Shown: positions 24,073-32,491 of the stretch, piece after piece
Position numbering within the stretch: position 1 is the stretch's first letter
Layout of the letters: every line of letters starts with the position of its first letter
Assembly (NCBI GenBank): GCA_945870575.1
Contig: CAMBSK010000001.1
Location: 1-64,000, forward strand
Source of the DNA: Bordetella parapertussis
Lineage (GTDB): Bacteria > Pseudomonadota > Gammaproteobacteria > Burkholderiales > Burkholderiaceae_C
Reading direction: 5' to 3'
Length of the DNA stretch: 64,000 nucleotides
Made by a program: the position numbers and the translations under genes
The notes under the pieces: model-generated
The model's database searches: none
What the model was told of the DNA's origin: nothing
The model's input: the letters and a program-made list of their open reading frames with translations, nothing else

Positions 24073-25565
24073 GAGGAACAACTGATGGAAATGGAAGAAG
24101 CCCAATCGGGCGGAAACCCGGCCAGGTGATGAAAATCCGGGTGCTCGTCAAACGGCGTTTGCAAAACCCGCAACAAATCAGCGACACCGCAGAAGTCGCC
24201 TATTTTCGCCTGTTGTATCGCTTGCTCGCCCAAATGGTTGCGCAACACGTATTTCGGGTTGGTTTGCAGCATATGCGCAGAAGCTTTCAGCAAGTCCTGT
24301 GCTTGCAACCTGTTCACATAACCGGGCAACCAGTTATCCCAGCCCTCGTGCTGCATAAACAGGTCACGCACTTTTTCAAAAGCATGCGCAGGCACCTGAG
24401 TTGCCAACAAAGCTGTGGCGTGGCTCAAGCGGCGCCAGAAAATAGTGAAGTCGGTTTTTTCGGCGGCAAGCAGTGTCAACAGCGATTCAATCAGCTCATG
24501 GTCACCAGACTGTGAACCGGTAAGTCCGAGTTTGGCGGCAAAGGCCTGATCGGCCAGCACCGGGTAATCGGTTTTAAAACTCTCCAGCGCCGCTACCGTC
24601 ATGTCCTGGTCTTCAATCAGCGGCAGCATGGCTTGACCCAGACAAAACAAATTCCAGTAAGCCACTTGCGGTTGTCTGCCGTAGGCGTAACGCCCTTGGT
24701 GGTCTGAATGGTTGCAAATATGCGCCGGGTCAAAACCGTCCAGAAACTGAAACGGTCCGTAATCTATGGTCAGGCCCAGCAAGCTCATGTTGTCGGTGTT
24801 CATCACGCCGTGGCAAAAGCCGACAGCTTGCCATTGCGCCAGCATTTCAGCGGTCAATCGGGTAACGCGGGCCAGCCAGGCTGTGTAACGCTTAGAACCA
24901 GCCTCAACCGACAACAAATGCGGGAAATGCGTTGCTATGAAATGGTCAACCAGCCGTTGCAATGATGCGGTGTCACCGTTGGCGGCGAAATGCTGCAAGT
25001 GGCCGAAACGCAAAAAACTTGGCGCCACCCGTGTCACCACGGCGGCGGTTTCCAGTTCCTCGCGCAGCACGCGATCCGGCGAGCCGGTCAGGCACAACGC
25101 ACGGGTGGTTGGAATGCCAAGGCCGTGCATGGCTTCGCTGCACAAAAACTCTCGGATGCTTGAACGCAGCACGGCGCGGCCGTCGCCCATGCGCGAATAC
25201 GGTGTCAGACCGGCACCTTTGAGCTGAAATTCCTGAGGGCCTAAGGCGGTGTCTAACAAGCCTAGTGACAAGGCCCGCCCGTCGCCGAGTTGACCGGCCC
25301 AGACACCAAATTGGTGCCCGCTGTAAACGCTCGCAAACGGCTGGCTGCCGGGAAAGACCGAGTTACCCGAGAGGGCTGACAGTAAATTTTCGCTGTCCAT
25401 CATTTGTAATGGCCAGCCCAATTGCTCGGCCAGGGCGTGGTTACGCGCCACCCAATGCACATTGCTTAACGGCGTAGGTTGAACGCTGGCGTAAAAAGCT
25501 GTCCCCAAAGCGTCATAGGGGTGCTGCCAATCCAGCATGAATTCAATTGTTGGTGAAGATTGCAT
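24069..25565 (-). CDS. selO: Protein adenylyltransferase SelO (YdiU)
   Basis: Pseudokinase that transfers AMP from ATP to protein Ser/Thr/Tyr side chains and is tied to redox control. 498 residues from the ATG at 25565. Kinase-like residues visible are K116 in FQLKGAG, the glycine-rich GDGRA segment (94-98), the TRAL and [11 protein letters not shown] blocks, and the active-site pair in NTDNMSLLG and [13 protein letters not shown] start 15 bases upstream is possible, but it falls inside a perfect palindrome that looks regulatory. Head of the selO-msrB-yciB-bolA run. Confidence 0.92.
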   Translation of the reverse strand: MQSSPTIEFMLDWQHPYDALGTAFYASVQPTPLSNVHWVARNHALAEQLGWPLQMMDSENLLSALSGNSVFPGSQPFASVYSGHQFGVWAGQLGDGRALSLGLLDTALGPQEFQLKGAGLTPYSRMGDGRAVLRSSIREFLCSEAMHGLGIPTTRALCLTGSPDRVLREELETAAVVTRVAPSFLRFGHLQHFAANGDTASLQRLVDHFIATHFPHLLSVEAGSKRYTAWLARVTRLTAEMLAQWQAVGFCHGVMNTDNMSLLGLTIDYGPFQFLDGFDPAHICNHSDHQGRYAYGRQPQVAYWNLFCLGQAMLPLIEDQDMTVAALESFKTDYPVLADQAFAAKLGLTGSQSGDHELIESLLTLLAAEKTDFTIFWRRLSHATALLATQVPAHAFEKVRDLFMQHEGWDNWLPGYVNRLQAQDLLKASAHMLQTNPKYVLRNHLGEQAIQQAKIGDFCGVADLLRVLQTPFDEHPDFHHLAGFPPDWASSISISCSS

Positions 25566-25571
25566 CGTCTG

Positions 25572-25583
25572 ATTGTGCACAAT
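25572..25583. promoter_or_regulatory. Perfect 12-base palindrome between selO and acyl-CoA synthetase
   Basis: ATTGTGCACAAT is its own reverse complement. It lies 6 bases upstream of the selO ATG and 52 bases upstream of the acyl-CoA synthetase ATG, in the only intergenic space the two divergent genes share. It resembles GntR-type operator half-sites (TTGT/ACAA), but the cognate regulator is not in the window. Confidence 0.45.
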
Positions 25584-25635
25584 ACGCGAACAATAAGCGC
25601 TGAAGCGTCATTAAAAGACTTACCAGGAGACACCC

Positions 25636-27261
25636 ATGTTGGGATTGATGCAGCAACAAAATCTTTTGATATCGGACATGATTGAGTTCGCCGAAAAGCA
25701 TCACGGCGACACCGATATCGTTTCCCGCCGAGTAGAAGGCGATATGCACCGCAGCAGCTGGGCCACGATTGCTGCCCGCTCCCGTCAGGTTGCCAATGCC
25801 CTGGATGCTTGGCAGATACCGGTCGGCGAAAGAGTTGCCACGCTGGCCTGGAACGGTTACAGGCACCTAGAGTTGTACTTCGGCGTCAGCGGCAGCGGAC
25901 GCGTGTTGCACACCTTGAACCCGCGCCTTCATCCCGAGCAAGTGGTCTGGATCGTCAACCACGCCGAGGACAGCGTGCTGTGTTTTGACATGACTTTTCT
26001 GCCCATCGTGCAGAAAATCCGCCAAGACTGCCCGACGGTCAAGCACTGGGTCGCGATGTGCGATGCAGACAAATTGCCCGCAGACAGTGGCGTCCCCGGC
26101 TTGGTCAGCTACGAGGCGTGGATGTCTCAACATTCAACCGCCTACGCCTGGCCCGAACTCGATGAAAACGCCGCCTCCTGCATGTGCTACACCAGCGGCA
26201 CCACCGGCAACCCCAAAGCGGCTGTTTACAGCCACCGCTCAACCTTGCTTCATGCCTACGCTTGCGCTTTGCCCGATGTGATGTGCTTGTCGGCGCGCGA
26301 CAGCGTGTTGCCCGTTGTACCCATGTTCCATGTGAATGCCTGGGGCATTCCTTACAGCGCGGCCATGGTCGGTTGCAAACTGGTGTTTCCCGGCCCGGCG
26401 TTGGACGGTAAATCGGTTTACGAAATGCTGGAAGCAGAAAAAGTCACGCTGGCCGCAGGCGTACCTACAGTCTGGCAAATGTTGCTCGGCCATGTCAAGG
26501 CCGGGGGTTTGCGCTTCAATTTCCTCAAACGCACCGTCATAGGCGGTTCGGCCTGTCCGCCCGCCATGATTAAGGCTTTCAACGACGACTATGGCGTGGA
26601 AGTGCTGCACGCCTGGGGCATGACTGAGCTCAGTCCGCTGGGAACCTTGTGCACGTTAAAGAACAAACACCTGGAATTGCCTCCCGAAGAGCAAATGAAA
26701 ATCCGCTTGAAACAAGGACGGGCCATCTTCGGCATTGATTTCAAAATCGTTGATGAACTGGGTGTGGAGCAACCTAACGACGGCAAGTCGTACGGCGACT
26801 TATTGGTCAAAGGCCCCTGGGTGATACGCGAATATTTCAAGCAGGAGGGTCCGTCACCGCTGGTCGGCGGCTGGTTCCCTACAGGCGACGTGGCCACCGT
26901 CGACCCCGAAGGCTTCATGCAAATCACCGACCGCAGCAAAGACGTGATCAAGTCCGGCGGCGAATGGATCAGTTCCATCGATGTGGAGAACATTGCCATG
27001 GCACACCCTGATGTCGCCATGGCCGCTTGCATAGGCATGGCGCATCCAAAGTGGGATGAAAGGCCGGTGGTGGTGGTGGTCAAAAAACCCGGCAGTCCGC
27101 TGACTGCGGCGGAGTTATTGAAATTCTACGAAGGCAAAATCGCCAAATGGCAAGTACCTGATGATGTGTTGTTTGTCGATTCAATTCCGTTGGGGGCGAC
27201 AGGCAAAATGTTGAAAACACGCTTGCGTGAACAACTTGCCGACTACCGCTTACCGTCATAA
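25636..27261 (+). CDS. Fatty/organic acid-CoA ligase (AMP-forming)
   Basis: Activates a carboxylic acid to its CoA thioester through an acyl-AMP. 541 residues. ANL-superfamily motifs are complete: P-loop [11 protein letters not shown] (about 181-191), HAWGMTE (about 327-333), TGDVA and ITDRSKD hinge, and the C-terminal catalytic lysine in [10 protein letters not shown]. The N-terminus ([19 protein letters not shown]) is of the medium/long-chain ligase branch that also contains DmdB, so chain length is not determined. A strong ribosome site (CAGGAGA) precedes the ATG at 25636. It heads the catabolic block that continues with the Liv-type importer, suggesting it activates what that importer brings in. 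Confidence 0.88.
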   Translation: MLGLMQQQNLLISDMIEFAEKHHGDTDIVSRRVEGDMHRSSWATIAARSRQVANALDAWQIPVGERVATLAWNGYRHLELYFGVSGSGRVLHTLNPRLHPEQVVWIVNHAEDSVLCFDMTFLPIVQKIRQDCPTVKHWVAMCDADKLPADSGVPGLVSYEAWMSQHSTAYAWPELDENAASCMCYTSGTTGNPKAAVYSHRSTLLHAYACALPDVMCLSARDSVLPVVPMFHVNAWGIPYSAAMVGCKLVFPGPALDGKSVYEMLEAEKVTLAAGVPTVWQMLLGHVKAGGLRFNFLKRTVIGGSACPPAMIKAFNDDYGVEVLHAWGMTELSPLGTLCTLKNKHLELPPEEQMKIRLKQGRAIFGIDFKIVDELGVEQPNDGKSYGDLLVKGPWVIREYFKQEGPSPLVGGWFPTGDVATVDPEGFMQITDRSKDVIKSGGEWISSIDVENIAMAHPDVAMAACIGMAHPKWDERPVVVVVKKPGSPLTAAELLKFYEGKIAKWQVPDDVLFVDSIPLGATGKMLKTRLREQLADYRLPS

Positions 27262-27304
27262 TTCAATTGGGCGTTCACTTGCAGGTATAACCCTGACTTC
27301 ACTT

Positions 27305-27322
27305 AATTCAGATTGATGAATT
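27305..27322. promoter_or_regulatory. Inverted repeat upstream of livK-like gene
   Basis: AATTCA and TGAATT, exact reverse complements, are separated by 6 bases and end just before the AGGAG ribosome site of the binding-protein gene. Candidate operator or weak leader hairpin; no regulator gene is adjacent. Confidence 0.3.
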
Positions 27323-27337
27323 TCTAGGAGAATAAAA

Positions 27338-28567
27338 ATGTTGTTTCGCGAAACCGGTATGGCTTTGTTACTCACTACCCTGTCTTGTTTCAATGTATTT
27401 GCGCAAAAGGGTGAGACCGTCAAAATCGCCTGGATAGACCCATTGTCAGGTTTGATGGCGCCTGTGGGCTCCAACCAGCTGAAAACCCTGCAATACCTGG
27501 CCGAGGAATACAACAAAAACAATGTGGCTGGTGTGAAGTTTGAAATCATCGGGCTTGACAACAAACTCAGCCCGGCTGAAAGCCTGAACCAGTTGAAGTC
27601 CGCCATGGACCAGGGCGTGCGCTACATCACCCAAGGAAATGGCTCATCGGTTGCCGGTGCATTGGTCGACGCGGTCAACAAGCACAACGAACGCAACCCG
27701 GGCAAGGAAATCGTTTACCTCAACCATTCCGCAGTTGACCCTGACCTGACCAACAGCAAATGCAGTTACTGGCATTTCCGCTTTGACGCAGACACCTCCA
27801 TGAAAATGGAAGCAATGACCACTTTCATCAAAGAATTGCCTGACGTGAAAAAAGTGTATTTGCTGAACCAGAACTATTCGCACGGCCAGCAAGTCGCTAA
27901 ATTCGCCAAGGAAACGCTGGCTCGCAAACGCCCGGACATACAAATCGTCGGTGAAGATCTGCATCCCTTGGCGCAAGTTCGTGACTTTGCCCCTTACATC
28001 GCTAAGGTCAAGGCCTCGGGTGCAGATTCCATCATCACCGGCAACTGGGGCTCTGATCTTGCATTGCTTGTCAAAGCCGCCAATGAAGGTGGTTACACAG
28101 GCAAGTTCTTTACCTATTACACCGGTGTCAGCGGCACACCTACCTCGCTTGGTCAAAGTGCAGCCGGTCGTGTGTTTCAGGTTGCTTACGCTCACTACAA
28201 CATGAGCGGCCCCATGACCAAATACCGTGACGGTTTCAAAGCCAAATTCAATGACGATTTGTACACCGGCTCCATGATCAGCATTTTTGATTTACTCACT
28301 GGCGCCATGGCACAGGCCAAATCCACCGACCCGGTGAAAGTGGCTGCCGCCATGCACGGTTACAAATTCAAGGGCTTCAACGGTGACATGGAAATGCGCA
28401 AGTACGACCACCAGTTGCAGCAAACCCTGTTCATCTCGGTTTGGCAAAAAGCGGATAAAAAATACCCTTACAGCCCGGAAAACACCGGCATGACCCTGGC
28501 TCCGGTGAAAACCTTCGAGCCGTATGTGTCAAGCACACCGACCAGCTGCCAGATGAAAATGCCCTGA
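27338..28567 (+). CDS. ABC transporter periplasmic substrate-binding protein, LivK type
   Basis: Secreted solute-binding protein of the branched-chain amino acid/amide family (Peripla_BP_6 fold). 409 residues with a short signal peptide (about 1-22, ending VFAQ). The mature start KIAWIDPLSGLMAPVG fits the family, whose members bind leucine-like amino acids but also urea, aromatic acids and fatty or dicarboxylic acids. TAGGAG precedes the ATG. It is the first gene of a five-gene importer (27338-32404). With an acyl-CoA ligase before it and beta-oxidation genes after it, a carboxylic acid is more likely than an amino acid, by inference. Confidence 0.88.
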   Translation: MLFRETGMALLLTTLSCFNVFAQKGETVKIAWIDPLSGLMAPVGSNQLKTLQYLAEEYNKNNVAGVKFEIIGLDNKLSPAESLNQLKSAMDQGVRYITQGNGSSVAGALVDAVNKHNERNPGKEIVYLNHSAVDPDLTNSKCSYWHFRFDADTSMKMEAMTTFIKELPDVKKVYLLNQNYSHGQQVAKFAKETLARKRPDIQIVGEDLHPLAQVRDFAPYIAKVKASGADSIITGNWGSDLALLVKAANEGGYTGKFFTYYTGVSGTPTSLGQSAAGRVFQVAYAHYNMSGPMTKYRDGFKAKFNDDLYTGSMISIFDLLTGAMAQAKSTDPVKVAAAMHGYKFKGFNGDMEMRKYDHQLQQTLFISVWQKADKKYPYSPENTGMTLAPVKTFEPYVSSTPTSCQMKMP

Positions 28568-28631
28568 TGTGAATCTGACATTGCTTCTCGATAATTTATT
28601 CAGCCTGGCAACGCGCAGCGGTAATTGATAT

Positions 28632-29660
28632 ATGGAATTTTTCCTCATCTCCATGCTCAATGGTTTGAGCTACGGCCTGCTGCTGTTCATGCTCAGTTCA
28701 GGCCTCACCTTGATCTTCAGCATGATGGGCGTGCTGAATTTCGCGCACGCCAGTTTTTACATGCTGGGGGCTTATTTCGGTTACACGCTCAGCGGTGTCT
28801 TCGGTTTCTGGCCGGCTCTCGTGCTAGCGCCTGTCTTGACCGGTGCCGCCGGGGCGGTGTTTGAAAGTCAGGTGCTGCGCAAGGTCCACAAAATGGGCCA
28901 CGTGTCTGAATTATTGGTGACCTTTGGTTTGTCTTACATCGTGCTGGAACTGGTGCAACTGATTTGGGGCCGGGTTGCGGTGGAATTCAATCCACCGGTT
29001 TTTTTGCAAGGCCCTATGTTCACCCTGATCAATCACTCACAACAAGGTTTGTCTCTCGTCAGAGGCGAAGCAGGCGCGCTTTGTCAAGCAGCCGAAGGCG
29101 TGCGGGTGGTGTGTTCACCTTTTCCTGCCACGCGCGGTTTTGTCATGCTGACCGCCATGTTGATGGTGATCAGCTTGTGGTGGGTGCTGACCAAAACGCG
29201 TGCCGGTTTGATCATTCAAGCTGCATTAACCCATCCGCAAACGGTTGAAACCTTAGGCCACAACGTACCCCGCATTTTCATGCTGGTGTTCGCCATGGGC
29301 ACCGGTCTGGCCGGACTCGCCGGTGTGATCGGTGGCTTTACTTTTATCACCGAACCGGCCATGGCCGCCACCGTCGGCTCGGTGGTGTTCGTCGTTGTGG
29401 TTGTCGGTGGCATGGGCTCGCTCAGCGGTGCTTTTCTGGCTTCTCTACTCATTGGCATAGTGCAAACTTTTGCAGTGGCAGTGGATTATTCGCTGATGCA
29501 ATTACTCACGGATGCCGGCCTGGTGTTGTCAGCTCACTGGCAAGACAACACCATATTGAAACTCTCGGTGTCCCAAGTTGCACCTATTCTTCCTTACCTG
29601 CTGCTGGTTTTGATTTTGATATTCCGACCGCGCGGCCTCTTAGGTAAGCGGGAGACCTGA
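28632..29660 (+). CDS. ABC transporter permease, LivH type
   Basis: Inner-membrane permease, 342 residues, about eight hydrophobic helices. LivH family blocks seen are SGLTLIFSMMGVLNFAHASFYMLGAY (about 26-52) and GGMGSLSGAFLASLLIG near the C-terminus, the coupling-helix region. It is longer than enteric LivH (about 308) mainly because of an extra loop of roughly 30 residues (about 135-165) with two cysteines between membrane segments. One base separates its TGA from the next gene. Confidence 0.9.
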   Translation: MEFFLISMLNGLSYGLLLFMLSSGLTLIFSMMGVLNFAHASFYMLGAYFGYTLSGVFGFWPALVLAPVLTGAAGAVFESQVLRKVHKMGHVSELLVTFGLSYIVLELVQLIWGRVAVEFNPPVFLQGPMFTLINHSQQGLSLVRGEAGALCQAAEGVRVVCSPFPATRGFVMLTAMLMVISLWWVLTKTRAGLIIQAALTHPQTVETLGHNVPRIFMLVFAMGTGLAGLAGVIGGFTFITEPAMAATVGSVVFVVVVVGGMGSLSGAFLASLLIGIVQTFAVAVDYSLMQLLTDAGLVLSAHWQDNTILKLSVSQVAPILPYLLLVLILIFRPRGLLGKRET

Positions 29661-29661
29661 T

Positions 29662-30945
29662 ATGACCAACTCACAAGCCAATCATGACGCCGGCAAGCTG
29701 ATGCTTTGGCTGGGTTTTGCACTGCTGTTGCTGGTGGTGCCTTGGGTATTTACCAGCAATTTGTCCATGACCATGTTGTCGCAAATGGGCATAGCCATCA
29801 TTGCCTGCCTGTCTTACAACCTGTTGCTGGGGCAGGGCGGCATGCTGAGCTTTGGCCATGCGGTTTACAGCGGCATGGGCAGTTACCTCACCATTCACGC
29901 ACTCAATGCAGTCAGCCAGGGCAGCTTGCATTTGCCTGTCACCCTGCTTCCATTGATCGGCGGCTTGGCTGGCATGGCTTTCGCTGTGTTGCTGGGCTTT
30001 GTCACCACACGCAAATCAGGCACGGCGTTTTCCATGATCACTTTAGGCATGGCAGAGTTGGTATTCGCCATGTCTTTGATGTTTTCCGAGTTCTTTGGCG
30101 GCGAGGCCGGGGTGTCCGGCAACCGGGTGGCCGGTGAAGTCTTCCTGGGCATCAACTATGGCCCGCAGCGCCAGGTGTACTACCTGATTGCGGCTTACAC
30201 CTTTGTGTCGGTGGCCTTGTTGTACGCGTTGACACAAACCCCTTTGGGCCGCATTCTTAATGCAGTGCGTGACAACCCGGAGCGCGTAGAGTTCATTGGT
30301 TACAACACCCAGCAAGTGCGCTACCGGGCTTTCATCATTGCAGGATTTTTTGCAGGCATTGCCGGTGGACTCGGCGCCTTGAATTTTGAAATCGTCACGG
30401 CCGAAGTGGTAGGCCCGGCGCGCTCCGGCGCTTATCTGCTGTTTACGTTCCTCGGCGGAGCCACTTTCTTTTTTGGCCCAATTCTGGGCGGCATTCTCAT
30501 GGTGCTGGCGTTTGTGCTGCTGTCTGAATTGACCAAAGCCTGGCTGCTTTATCTGGGCATGATTTTTCTTTTCATGGTGGTGTATGCGCCCGGCGGTTTT
30601 GCCGGACTCATCATGATGAATGTTCGCGTTATCAAAGCCGGCGCATTCGGTAGATTGCGCATCACCTATGCCGGGCTTTTTGTCGCTGCGTTGTTGGTGC
30701 TGACCGGCGCAAGTTCTTTGATAGAAATGATTTACCACCTTCAATTGAATGCAGGCACAGGTCCGCTGTTGAATTTTGCAGGCATGGCTCTGGACACCAG
30801 CAACGCAAGCACTTGGATCAGCGCCGTGTTGGTTTTGCTATTGGGCTTAGCCTTTTTTGAATGGGTCAGACGGCGTTTCCTCACAGCCTGGGAACAAATA
30901 CATACCGAACTCGCGCAGCAGACGGCGCGCAAGGAGCTTGCATGA
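29662..30945 (+). CDS. ABC transporter permease, LivM type
   Basis: Second permease of the importer, 427 residues, with the LivM family core (YNLLLGQGGMLSFGHAVYSGMGSY; NPERVEFIGYN; GGATFFFGPILGG). The C-terminus carries extra hydrophobic helices and a charged tail (about 325-427) beyond the minimal family length, as in several burkholderial members. Its TGA overlaps the next ATG. Confidence 0.9.
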   Translation: MTNSQANHDAGKLMLWLGFALLLLVVPWVFTSNLSMTMLSQMGIAIIACLSYNLLLGQGGMLSFGHAVYSGMGSYLTIHALNAVSQGSLHLPVTLLPLIGGLAGMAFAVLLGFVTTRKSGTAFSMITLGMAELVFAMSLMFSEFFGGEAGVSGNRVAGEVFLGINYGPQRQVYYLIAAYTFVSVALLYALTQTPLGRILNAVRDNPERVEFIGYNTQQVRYRAFIIAGFFAGIAGGLGALNFEIVTAEVVGPARSGAYLLFTFLGGATFFFGPILGGILMVLAFVLLSELTKAWLLYLGMIFLFMVVYAPGGFAGLIMMNVRVIKAGAFGRLRITYAGLFVAALLVLTGASSLIEMIYHLQLNAGTGPLLNFAGMALDTSNASTWISAVLVLLLGLAFFEWVRRRFLTAWEQIHTELAQQTARKELA

Positions 30946-31706
30946 GTCAAGCGCATTCGCTGGTTCTGACAAATTTGCGCAAGCAGTTTGGCAAAACAGA
31001 AATCATCCGGGGCGTTGACCTGGCTGTGAACGCCGGTGAGCGCGTGGCCATCATCGGTCCTAACGGCGCCGGTAAATCCACTTTGTTCAACCTGATCAGC
31101 GGCCGTTTTGCCCCGAGCAGCGGTGAAATCCATTTGCACGGGCAACGCATAGACGGATTGAAACCTTTCGAGATCAACCGCCAGGGTTTGTCGCGCAGTT
31201 TTCAAATCACCAATATTTTTCCCAAGCTCAGCGTGTTTGAAAACCTGCGCTGTTCGGTGCTGTGGAGCTTGGGTCACCGCTACAGTTTCTGGTCATTTCT
31301 CAGTCGCCTCAAGGATGCGAACGAGTTGGCCAACGAATGGATGCAGCGCATACATTTGGCGCACAAAAGCGAAGTGCTGGCCATGAATCTGACCTATGCA
31401 GAACAACGGGCGCTGGAAATCGGTATCACCATGGCCGGTGGCGCCGACGTGGTCTTGCTGGACGAGCCCACGGCCGGTATGAGCAAAAGTGAAACAGAGC
31501 GTTTCATCGAGTTGATCAAAACCGTCACCCACGGCAAAACCTTGCTCACGGTTGAGCACGACATGGGCGTGGTGTTCGGCTTGGCAGACAAAATTGCCGT
31601 GCTGGTCTATGGCGAAATCATCGCCTTTGACACGCCGGATGCGGTTCGCTCCAACCCCCGCGTGCAGGAAGCCTACCTGGGCAGCATGGAAGAACAAGGC
31701 CATTGA
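30942..31706 (+). CDS. ABC transporter ATP-binding protein, LivG type
   Basis: Cytoplasmic ATPase subunit, 254 residues. Walker A IGPNGAGKST is canonical with K45; the signature is LTYAEQRALE (LivG-like variant of LSGGQ) and Walker B is VVLLDEPTAGM; the switch histidine is in VEHDMGVVF. ATG at 30942 overlaps the livM-type stop and is preceded by AAGGAG. Longer in-frame starts inside the upstream gene are rejected. Confidence 0.93.
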   Translation: MSQAHSLVLTNLRKQFGKTEIIRGVDLAVNAGERVAIIGPNGAGKSTLFNLISGRFAPSSGEIHLHGQRIDGLKPFEINRQGLSRSFQITNIFPKLSVFENLRCSVLWSLGHRYSFWSFLSRLKDANELANEWMQRIHLAHKSEVLAMNLTYAEQRALEIGITMAGGADVVLLDEPTAGMSKSETERFIELIKTVTHGKTLLTVEHDMGVVFGLADKIAVLVYGEIIAFDTPDAVRSNPRVQEAYLGSMEEQGH

Positions 31707-31708
31707 CC

Positions 31709-32404
31709 ATGTTGCAAATTGACCAACTCCACGCGTATTACGGCAAAAGCCATGTGTTGCAAGGCGTGAGTTTTGCCGTCGGTCAGGGTGAAATTGTGGC
31801 TTTGCTGGGGCGCAACGGATCCGGACGCTCCACTACCGCCAAGGCCATTATGGGTCTGGTGGACTGTGAAGGACGCATGAGTTTCAAAGGCCAAAGCCTG
31901 CTCAAACGCAAGCCCTTTGATATTGCCCACATGGGCCTGGGCTACGTGCCGGAAAACCGCGATATTTTCCCCAAATTGACGGTGCATCAAAATCTGTTGC
32001 TGGGCTTGAAAGGCGACAAACCCGCAGGTCGCTGGGATTTTGAGGACATGTACCAGTTGTTTCCGCGATTGCGCGAACGCCAGCACACCGAAGCCGGTGT
32101 GCTCTCAGGCGGTGAACAACAAATGCTGACCTTGTGCCGCACGCTCATGGGCGACCCCGAACTCATCATCATTGACGAGCCCACGGAAGGACTGGCGCCC
32201 AAAATTGTCGAACTCGTCGGTCAATTTTTGCGCGAACTGCGAAATCGCGGCGTGTCGGTGCTGCTGATTGAGCAAAAGCTGACCATTGCCATGCAAATCT
32301 CCGACCGCGCGCTGGTCATGGGCCATGGCAATATTGTGTTTGACGGCACCCCGGCTCAACTCAGAGAAGACGTTGGCGTTCGAAAAGAATGGCTGGAAGT
32401 CTGA
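31709..32404 (+). CDS. ABC transporter ATP-binding protein, LivF type, with variant Walker A
   Basis: Second ATPase of the importer, 231 residues, two bases after the LivG-type gene. It keeps the LSGGEQQML signature and IIIDEPTEGLAP Walker B, but the phosphate-binding loop reads GRNGSGRST: the invariant Walker A lysine is arginine (codon CGC at 31826-31828, residue 40). In a heterodimer with the canonical LivG-type subunit this could leave one weak or non-hydrolytic site. The reading frame is otherwise intact and of normal length, so this is not a pseudogene. It closes the importer operon. Confidence 0.9.
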   Translation: MLQIDQLHAYYGKSHVLQGVSFAVGQGEIVALLGRNGSGRSTTAKAIMGLVDCEGRMSFKGQSLLKRKPFDIAHMGLGYVPENRDIFPKLTVHQNLLLGLKGDKPAGRWDFEDMYQLFPRLRERQHTEAGVLSGGEQQMLTLCRTLMGDPELIIIDEPTEGLAPKIVELVGQFLRELRNRGVSVLLIEQKLTIAMQISDRALVMGHGNIVFDGTPAQLREDVGVRKEWLEV

Positions 32405-32426
32405 TCCTAAACGCTTAACTTGCGTC

Positions 32427-32456
32427 TACAATCATCTAAAAAAGAACGACCGTTCT
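32427..32456 (+). promoter_or_regulatory. Putative promoter -10 box and TetR-like operator before the beta-oxidation gene
   Basis: TACAAT (32427-32432) is a good -10 match; no convincing -35 is visible. Eleven bases later AGAACG-AC-CGTTCT (32443-32456) forms a perfect inverted repeat with a 2-base spacer, placed over the expected transcription start. This layout suits a repressor. Fatty-acid-degradation repressors of the TetR family in betaproteobacteria are reported to use GAACG-NN-CGTTC-like sites, from memory and unchecked. Confidence 0.5.
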
Positions 32457-32491
32457 ATTTTTTTATATTTTGTTTTCATGAAGGAACACCC

